Positions 58,466-64,000 of a DNA stretch of 64,000 nt are shown one piece after another (position 1 is the stretch's first letter; every line of letters begins with the position of its first letter). The stretch is from an uncultured Clostridia bacterium (GTDB lineage: Bacteria; Bacillota; Clostridia; Christensenellales; Borkfalkiaceae). The translations under genes and the position numbers were made by a program. The notes under the pieces were generated by a model. The model was given only the letters and a program-made list of their open reading frames with translations, was not told where the DNA came from and ran no database searches. Location: the NCBI GenBank assembly GCA_947627665.1, contig CANQWX010000005.1:38481-102480 (forward strand), written 5' to 3'.

Positions 58466-58909
58466 TTACTCCTCGTATTTTTCCACTTCCGTCCCCGCCT
58501 CGCGGAAGAGTTCCATGGAAAATTCGTCGGGATAGCCCTCTTTGTAGACGACCCGCGTGATGCCCGCGTTGATGATCATCTTCGCGCAGATCACGCAGGG
58601 CTGGTGAGTACAGTACAGGGTGGCGCCGTCGATGCTCACGCCGTACCGCGCCGCCTGTATGAGGGCGTTCTGCTCGGCGTGGGCGGCATAGCACAGCTCG
58701 GCGTGGGTGCCGCTCGGGATATTGTTCTCGATCCGCAGGCATTTCCCCCGCTCGGTGCACGAGCGGATGCCCGCGGGCGCGCCGTTGTAGCCCGTCGTCA
58801 TCACTCTTCTCTCCTTGACGATGATCGCGCCCACCTTGCGGCGGAGGCAGCTTGCCCAGCTCCCCACCTCTTCGGTCAGTTCCATGAAGCGTTTATCCCA
58901 TTTATCCAT
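58466..58909 (-). CDS. dCMP deaminase / ComEB-type deaminase
   Basis: A 147-aa zinc deaminase. The zinc site is H-A-E-Q-N (HAE) with catalytic Glu and PCVIC (PCxxC). The loop GTHAELCYAAHAEQ and EGYPDEFSMELFREAG fit dCMP deaminases, which supply dUMP for dTMP synthesis. I start at ATG 58909 behind GGGAGGAAA. Confidence 0.93.
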   Translation of the reverse strand: MDKWDKRFMELTEEVGSWASCLRRKVGAIIVKERRVMTTGYNGAPAGIRSCTERGKCLRIENNIPSGTHAELCYAAHAEQNALIQAARYGVSIDGATLYCTHQPCVICAKMIINAGITRVVYKEGYPDEFSMELFREAGTEVEKYEE

Positions 58910-58928
58910 AAATTTCCTCCCACCGACA

Positions 58929-58957
58929 ATTATAGCATAAAGAGGAAAAAATCGCAA
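58929..58957 (-). promoter_or_regulatory. Promoter of the comEB-ppi-purB operon
   Basis: On the minus strand TTGCGA (58957-58952), a 17-nt spacer and TATAAT (58934-58929), 19 nt before the start. Confidence 0.75.
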
Positions 58958-59057
58958 GGATTTTTCTCTACTTGTCCCGTTCGTGCGCTTTTCCCCGCTT
59001 CCCGCCGTGCGAAAAAAACCGAAATCGGGCGCAAAGCCGCCAAACCCGAAAAGTTCA

Positions 59058-59086
59058 TTGACATTGCGCGCCGCATTTCATATAAT
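59058..59086 (+). promoter_or_regulatory. Consensus promoter giving a leaderless cation-efflux mRNA
   Basis: TTGACA (59058-59063), a 17-nt spacer and TATAAT (59081-59086); AACGGT follows and the ATG begins at 59093. The spacing is identical to that of the recombinase promoter at 25466-25494. Confidence 0.82.
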
Positions 59087-59092
59087 AACGGT

Positions 59093-60187
59093 ATGAACAG
59101 GCGCGCTTGGCGAAAAAACGGAACGCTCGTTTGTCTTACGGGCATTTTCTGCAATCTGCTTTTATCGGCGGGAAAGATCGCCGTGGGGCTTCTTTGCGGA
59201 TTTGTTTCGATGATGGCGGACGGCTTCAATAACTTGAGCGATTGTGGGAGCGGGATCGTTACGCTCGTGTCCCTCCGCATCGCCGATAAACCGCCCGACA
59301 AGCGGCACCCGTTCGGCCATCGTCGCGCGGAATATATCGCCGCGCTGATCACGGGCTGCTTTATCCTGCTGCTCGCCATCGAATTGTTGCGGGAGTCGAT
59401 CGGCAGCGTCCTGCAAAGCGGCGGGTCCGAGCTTTCCCTCATCGTCTATCTCGTACTCGGGATCTCGGTCGCCGTCAAACTCGGCATGTTCGCCCTCTAC
59501 CGCCTCTGCGCAAAGGGGTGCGACCCCCTCAAGGCGGCGGCGACGGACAGCCTCTGCGATTGCCTTGCTACCCTCGCGGTGATCGCGGGCGCGGCGCTCT
59601 CCCCCCTCGCGCCCTCGGCGGACGGCTGGGCGGGGATCGTGGTTTCCCTCTTTATCGCATGGCAGGGCGTCAGGATCTTGACGGAAGCAAGCTCGAAATT
59701 GCTCGGACAGGCGCCCGATCCCGCCCTCGCGGAAGAGATCAGGCAATGCTTCCTCTCCACGGAAGGCATCCTCGGGGTACACGACCTGCAGATCTACAGC
59801 TACGGCAGGGACGCCCTGTTTGCGACGATCCACGCGGAGATGGACGCGGGACTGACGATGCTCGCCGCCCACAGCGTGATCGACGGGCTGGAACAGCGCG
59901 TCAAGCGGGAAACGGGCGTGCGGCTCACCGTGCATCTCGACCCCGTGGACCTCACCGACCGCGAGGGTTCGAGCCTCAAGATCAAGATCACGGAGGCGGC
60001 GCGGGAGCTTGCCGACGGGCTGGAACTGCACGATTTCCGTCTGGACCCGAACACAAAAGAAGTGGAATTCGACGTGGGCGTGCCCTACGGCTGCCGCCGC
60101 AAAGACGAGGAACTTGCCGAAGCGCTGTGCGGGATCGTGCGATCGCTCGGCGATTATCAACCGACCGTCCGCATCGAGCGCGAATAG
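59093..60187 (+). CDS. Cation diffusion facilitator (CDF) efflux transporter
   Basis: A 364-aa metal/proton antiporter. Six transmembrane helices are visible (about 11-300). The TM2 metal site is MADGFNNLSD and the TM5 site DSLCDCLAT (D-xxx-D). The cytoplasmic ferredoxin-like domain (about 205-290) has HAEMDAG and HSVIDGLEQRV. About 70 extra C-terminal residues form a second small alpha/beta domain. Metal specificity (Mn, Zn or Fe) cannot be set. ATG 59093 has no ribosome-binding site and is predicted to be the first base of the mRNA. Ends in TAG. Confidence 0.92.
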   Translation: MNRRAWRKNGTLVCLTGIFCNLLLSAGKIAVGLLCGFVSMMADGFNNLSDCGSGIVTLVSLRIADKPPDKRHPFGHRRAEYIAALITGCFILLLAIELLRESIGSVLQSGGSELSLIVYLVLGISVAVKLGMFALYRLCAKGCDPLKAAATDSLCDCLATLAVIAGAALSPLAPSADGWAGIVVSLFIAWQGVRILTEASSKLLGQAPDPALAEEIRQCFLSTEGILGVHDLQIYSYGRDALFATIHAEMDAGLTMLAAHSVIDGLEQRVKRETGVRLTVHLDPVDLTDREGSSLKIKITEAARELADGLELHDFRLDPNTKEVEFDVGVPYGCRRKDEELAEALCGIVRSLGDYQPTVRIERE

Positions 60188-60205
60188 CATTGCGCAGGAC
60201 CTTGG

Positions 60206-60237
60206 GCGCCGCCCGCCGCTTCCGCGGCGGGCGGCGC
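60206..60237 (+). terminator. GC-rich hairpin after the CDF gene
   Basis: A perfect 14-bp stem (60206-60219 with 60224-60237) and 4-nt loop without a T tract. It resembles the lysA terminator stem. Termination strength is uncertain. Confidence 0.6.
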
Positions 60238-60282
60238 TGCGATAAAAATACAATTTTTCCCAAAAAAATTTTTATTTTCCGT

Positions 60283-60310
60283 TTGAGGGCTTGTACGCCG
60301 CGTTTATAAT
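60283..60310 (+). promoter_or_regulatory. Promoter of groES
   Basis: TTGAGG (60283-60288), a 16-nt spacer and TATAAT (60305-60310), 53 nt before the start. No CIRCE element (TTAGCACTC-N9-GAGTGCTAA) is seen between 60188 and 60362. Confidence 0.65.
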
Positions 60311-60362
60311 AGATAGGAATAAAAGCGGCAAGACCGCAATCAAAGAAAACCGGAGGTTATCA

Positions 60363-60647
60363 ATGAACATCAAACCCTTGTTCGACAAGGTCGTCGTGGA
60401 AGCGTTGACCGTCGAAGAAAAGACAAAAAGCGGCTTCATTCTCCCCTCTTCCGCACAGGAAAAACCCCAGACCTGCGTGGTCGTGGCAGTCGGTCCCGGC
60501 GGGATCGTGGACGGCAAAGAAACTGTGATGCAGGTAAAAGTCGGCGACAAGGTACTCTGCTCCAAATATGCAGGCAGCGACTTCAAGGTGGACGGCAAAG
60601 AATTCACCATCATCAAGCAGAGCGATATTCTGGCGATCGTGGAGTAA
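60363..60647 (+). CDS. groES: Co-chaperonin GroES
   Basis: A 94-aa Hsp10. NIKPLFDKVVVEALTVEEKTKSGFILP includes the mobile loop, and VGPGGIVDGK and VGDKVLCSKYAGSDFKVDGKEF follow. GGAGG lies 6 nt before the ATG. Separated from groEL by 275 bp of repeats, much more than usual. Confidence 0.97.
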   Translation: MNIKPLFDKVVVEALTVEEKTKSGFILPSSAQEKPQTCVVVAVGPGGIVDGKETVMQVKVGDKVLCSKYAGSDFKVDGKEFTIIKQSDILAIVE

Positions 60648-60706
60648 GTTCACGAAAAATCTTTTGCTTACGCAAAATCTTTTTCCGTGAGGAAACATGC
60701 TATTCC

Positions 60707-60826
60707 GCCTTAACTTACTTGCCCTCTCATTCGCGTTGACAAACAAGAAGCCGCAGGTATGCGGCAAATGTTGTGCGCTTATGGAAAATGGCGATTTCCC
60801 AACGCGCAGTAATGAGGGAAACATTC
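60707..60826 (-). repeat. Dispersed intergenic repeat, copy B (between groES and groEL)
   Basis: Reverse complement aligns with 46390-46498 over about 110 bp, including the CCGCA / TGCGG hairpin. No gene is seen in the groES-groEL gap. Confidence 0.75.
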
Positions 60827-60844
60827 GGCGCTATTCCTAAATAC

Positions 60845-60869
60845 GTCACCCTGAGCCTGTCGAAGGGTG
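60845..60869 (+). repeat. GTCACCCTGAGCCTGTCGAAGG-type repeat
   Basis: Contains GTCACCCTGAGCC and TGTCGAAGGGTG, a short sequence widely seen as an intergenic repeat in unrelated bacteria (general knowledge). Single copy in this window. Confidence 0.5.
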
Positions 60870-60916
60870 CCGTTGGCCCCACACACAAAACATTCAAAAA
60901 TTATCTTAAGGAGTAA

Positions 60917-62548
<1,632 letters not shown>

Positions 62549-62616
62549 GATTACTCGTTGGCATAAAAACAGCGCAAAAAAGGAACACCCAACTGGCGGA
62601 GTGTGATAGGGAATTT

Positions 62617-62647
62617 GAGCGACGAAGAAATTCGTTGCTCTTTTTTT
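62617..62647 (+). terminator. Terminator downstream of groEL, inside the cassette
   Basis: GAGC-G-ACGAA / TTCGT-T-GCTC stem with a GAAA loop and a T7 tract. It lies 69 bp after groEL and inside the left end of the cassette. Confidence 0.85.
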
Positions 62648-62759
62648 GTAAAAAATTTGGCAGTTAAGCCCGTGGGTACGAAAAACCTGTAGTATAATAG
62701 AATTGAGATAAGCGGCGGCATCTCAAATTCTGTAAAAGGAGAAAGAGAAAAGAAAGCAA

Positions 62760-63305
62760 ATGAATTTATGGGGATTACTTAAAAATGATTTTTTCAATCA
62801 ACATCAGGAAATCCTGACAAGTGATTGGATCGAATGGCAAGATGAGGGCATCTCGGTGGCACATTGTGCAATTTGCCAAGCGCTGAACGGTTGTTGGTTT
62901 CGTGATGACAACAAGCCTAAAATGCCGCAACATCCGAACTGCCATTGCAAGAGATTGTTTATTGACGCTCCTATCCCAAACGAAACGGGCAGGGCGACTT
63001 GCGATATCCGCAAATTTACGGAATATTTGTTTTCGGAAAAATATACGGACAACGGTAAGATCCAAATGTTTCGAATGCTCGGATTCGATATAGCGGATTC
63101 TGAAAATATGAAATCTGAGTTTGAAAAGCAAGCCGCCAAAAAATATTGCAACGGCGAGTATAAATTGGGATTATTAAATGAATATGGTCAAAGGCTAAAC
63201 ATTGAAATTGACTTGACAAAGAACGGAAGAAATATTAGACTTATCACAGGATGGATGGTTCGCCCAAAGGGACTCATCACCTGTACAACACCGCTTGGAG
63301 GCTGA
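62760..63305 (+). CDS. DUF6883-like putative toxin with a Mu-F-type Cys/His segment
   Basis: A 181-aa protein, AT-rich compared with neighbours. Residues 30-70 (HCAICQALNGCWFRDDNKPKMPQHPNCHCKRLF) match the CxxC...HPNCxC pattern found at the end of phage Mu gpF/SPP1 gp7-type proteins and in some polymorphic toxins. Residues 80-175 (DIRKFTEYLFSEKYTDNGKIQMFRMLGFDI...LNIEIDLTKNGRNIRLITGWMVRP...LITCTTP) resemble the DUF6883 domain of polymorphic toxin systems. The spacing from AAAGGAG to the ATG is long. The small gene after it overlaps in ribosome-binding site, as in toxin/immunity pairs. Function is inferred. Confidence 0.65.
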   Translation: MNLWGLLKNDFFNQHQEILTSDWIEWQDEGISVAHCAICQALNGCWFRDDNKPKMPQHPNCHCKRLFIDAPIPNETGRATCDIRKFTEYLFSEKYTDNGKIQMFRMLGFDIADSENMKSEFEKQAAKKYCNGEYKLGLLNEYGQRLNIEIDLTKNGRNIRLITGWMVRPKGLITCTTPLGG

Positions 63306-63306
63306 A

Positions 63307-63549
63307 ATGAAACTGAAATATTTGGATTGCGTGGAACTGATTGTTGAAAAAGAGGAATATGCAAAGCAAGGCGTCCACAAGGGAATGTTCGGAACGATCA
63401 TGTTAGAAGAACAAATCGGGGACACTTGGGATGTTATTTTTTCCGAATTCGGTACAGGGAAAGATATTGCCGAAATTTCTGTTCACGAAAAGGATTTACG
63501 GTGGCATGCGAAATTTTCACGCGACGATCCGGGAGAAGAGGTCGATTGA
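63307..63549 (+). CDS. DUF4926-like putative immunity protein
   Basis: An 80-aa acidic protein: MKLKYLDCVELIVEKEEYAKQGVHKGMFGTIMLEEQIGDTWDVIFSEFGTGKDIAEISVHEKDL. The pattern VEL...Y...GVHKGMxGTI...WxVxF fits DUF4926, often encoded beside DUF6883 toxins. GGAGG at 63296-63300 inside the end of the previous gene precedes ATG 63307. Likely neutralises the upstream product (inference). Confidence 0.7.
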   Translation: MKLKYLDCVELIVEKEEYAKQGVHKGMFGTIMLEEQIGDTWDVIFSEFGTGKDIAEISVHEKDLRWHAKFSRDDPGEEVD

Positions 63550-63623
63550 TGTTTATCGTTGGTCATATCATTTTGTATCCATATCTCACTATGCTACAAC
63601 GTAGCCTGTGAGTCCACGGGACA

Positions 63624-63655
63624 GTAAAAAGGAGTAGCACGCTACTCCTTTTTAC
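63624..63655 (+). terminator. Terminator of the cassette genes
   Basis: A near-perfect palindrome (63624-63638 with 63641-63655) ends in TTTTTAC; it works on both strands. A smaller CTCAC / GTGAG hairpin lies just upstream at 63583-63612. Confidence 0.85.
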
Positions 63656-63722
63656 TTTTCATTAAAGATTCCCTATGCAGTACACTCTAAAGGGTGTTCC
63701 TTTTTTGCGCTTTGCGGAGATC

Positions 63723-64000
63723 TCAGAACAAGAAGGAAAAGTCTTTTTCGCCCGTGATCTGATAGATCACCGTATTGTCATCGCCCACAATGAGGAATTT
63801 ATCTGCGGACAAAATCAGAAGATCGACGCCGCCCGCGCTTTTCAAAACAAAACGGGGCGCGTTTTCGAGCAAGCCGTCGTAAACCCGAAATTCAATTTCG
63901 CCCAAGCCTTGATAGTCGCCGACCTTCTCGCTCTTTTCCGCATAGGTAAAGACCTCGTAGGGATCGTCGTCGGTAAAAGTGACGAACGCATGACACTCCA
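63723..64000 (-). CDS. Partial hypothetical protein (N-terminus outside the window)
   Basis: The frame is open from the right edge to a TGA at 63725-63723, giving at least 91 residues: ...CHAFVTFTDDDPYEVFTYAEKSEKVGDYQGLGEIEFRVYDGLLENAPRFVLKSAGGVDLLILSADKFLIVGDDNTVIYQITGEKDFSFLF. It is an alternating beta-strand pattern with no motif I recognise. A TTG at 63905 is internal. GC content is nearer to the core genes than to the cassette beside it. Confidence 0.6.
   Translation of the reverse strand, partial: ECHAFVTFTDDDPYEVFTYAEKSEKVGDYQGLGEIEFRVYDGLLENAPRFVLKSAGGVDLLILSADKFLIVGDDNTVIYQITGEKDFSFLF

Larger units (their letters stand above)
62571..63711. mobile_element. 1.14-kb low-GC cassette bounded by 20-bp perfect inverted repeats
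   Basis: AGCGCAAAAAAGGAACACCC (62571-62590) and its exact complement at 63692-63711 bracket two AT-rich genes with their own terminators. A GAGTGT (62599-62604) and ACACTC (63682-63687) pair extends the symmetry inside the repeats. No transposase is encoded and no clear target duplication is seen, so mobility would be in trans. Confidence 0.65.

Noticed and set aside
60188..60362. CIRCE operator upstream of groES
   Set aside because: No TTAGCACTC / GAGTGCTAA pair is present; only a GC hairpin and AT-rich sequence precede the promoter.

Overview
The window reads as chromosomal DNA from a GC-rich member of the Clostridia (Firmicutes). The evidence is a LexA box close to the Bacillus-type consensus, an IspH-ribosomal protein S1 fusion, an AroH-type chorismate mutase, the scpA-scpB / DUF2953-ytfJ / dacF / rluB block usual in spore formers, a GlgC plus GlgD pair, and Na+-pumping decarboxylase genes. 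Placement near the Christensenellales-type gut lineages is only an inference. Sigma-70-like promoters (TTGACA, 17 bp, TATAAT) are unusually easy to see. Most genes have good Shine-Dalgarno sites, but several appear to be transcribed without a leader.

Layout. 1-212: tail of a histidine phosphotransfer protein. 332-8160: a single-operon type IV pilus locus (pilB, pilT, pilC, one pilin, pilD, pilM, pilN, pilO) with tandem c-di-GMP-type MshEN motifs in PilB, closed by a strong terminator. 8183-12588 (minus): hybrid sensor kinase with a lipoprotein solute-binding protein and no permease. 12702-15927: SpoIIM-like membrane protein, D,D-carboxypeptidase, lysA. 16003-22214: site-2-protease-like M50 protein, scpA, scpB, zinc-ribbon membrane proteins (one broken by an amber codon beside an XRE repressor with repeated operators), DUF2953, ytfJ, dacF, rluB. 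22230-25494: lexA with its SOS box, a small cysteine-rich protein, hflX, and a tyrosine recombinase. 25847-36047 (minus): complete glycogen operon glgB-glgC-glgD-glgA-glgP-amylase. 36165-41042: degenerate DUF815 ATPase, murC, cold-shock protein, htpG. 41058-46211 (minus): flavoprotein, then aroH-cmk fusion, plsC and ispH-rpsA coupled by stop/start overlaps. 46212-51809: repeat island and a five-gene biotin-dependent carboxyltransferase / Na+ decarboxylase operon. 51868-54004: VTT membrane protein, RNase HI, and tRNA-Trp with 175-bp tandem repeats built on its 3' end. 54034-58957: small protein, phage-tail-fibre-like protein, and the comEB-ppi-purB operon. 59058-62548: leaderless cation efflux gene, groES, groEL. 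62571-63711: a low-GC two-gene toxin/immunity-like cassette bounded by 20-bp perfect inverted repeats. 63723-64000: partial unknown gene.

How the parts work together. The pilus locus encodes motor ATPases, platform, pilin, peptidase and the PilMNO alignment complex. The glycogen operon covers precursor synthesis, elongation, branching and breakdown. The decarboxylase operon supplies a biotin carrier, two different carboxyltransferase-type subunits and the Na+-pumping membrane subunit. The accessory signal is concentrated in repeats: a short palindromic repeat with core CATAGTACTATG (five copies, two read in frame inside genes), paired intergenic elements near 46.4 kb and 60.7 kb, the tRNA-Trp repeat array, and the inverted-repeat cassette downstream of groEL.
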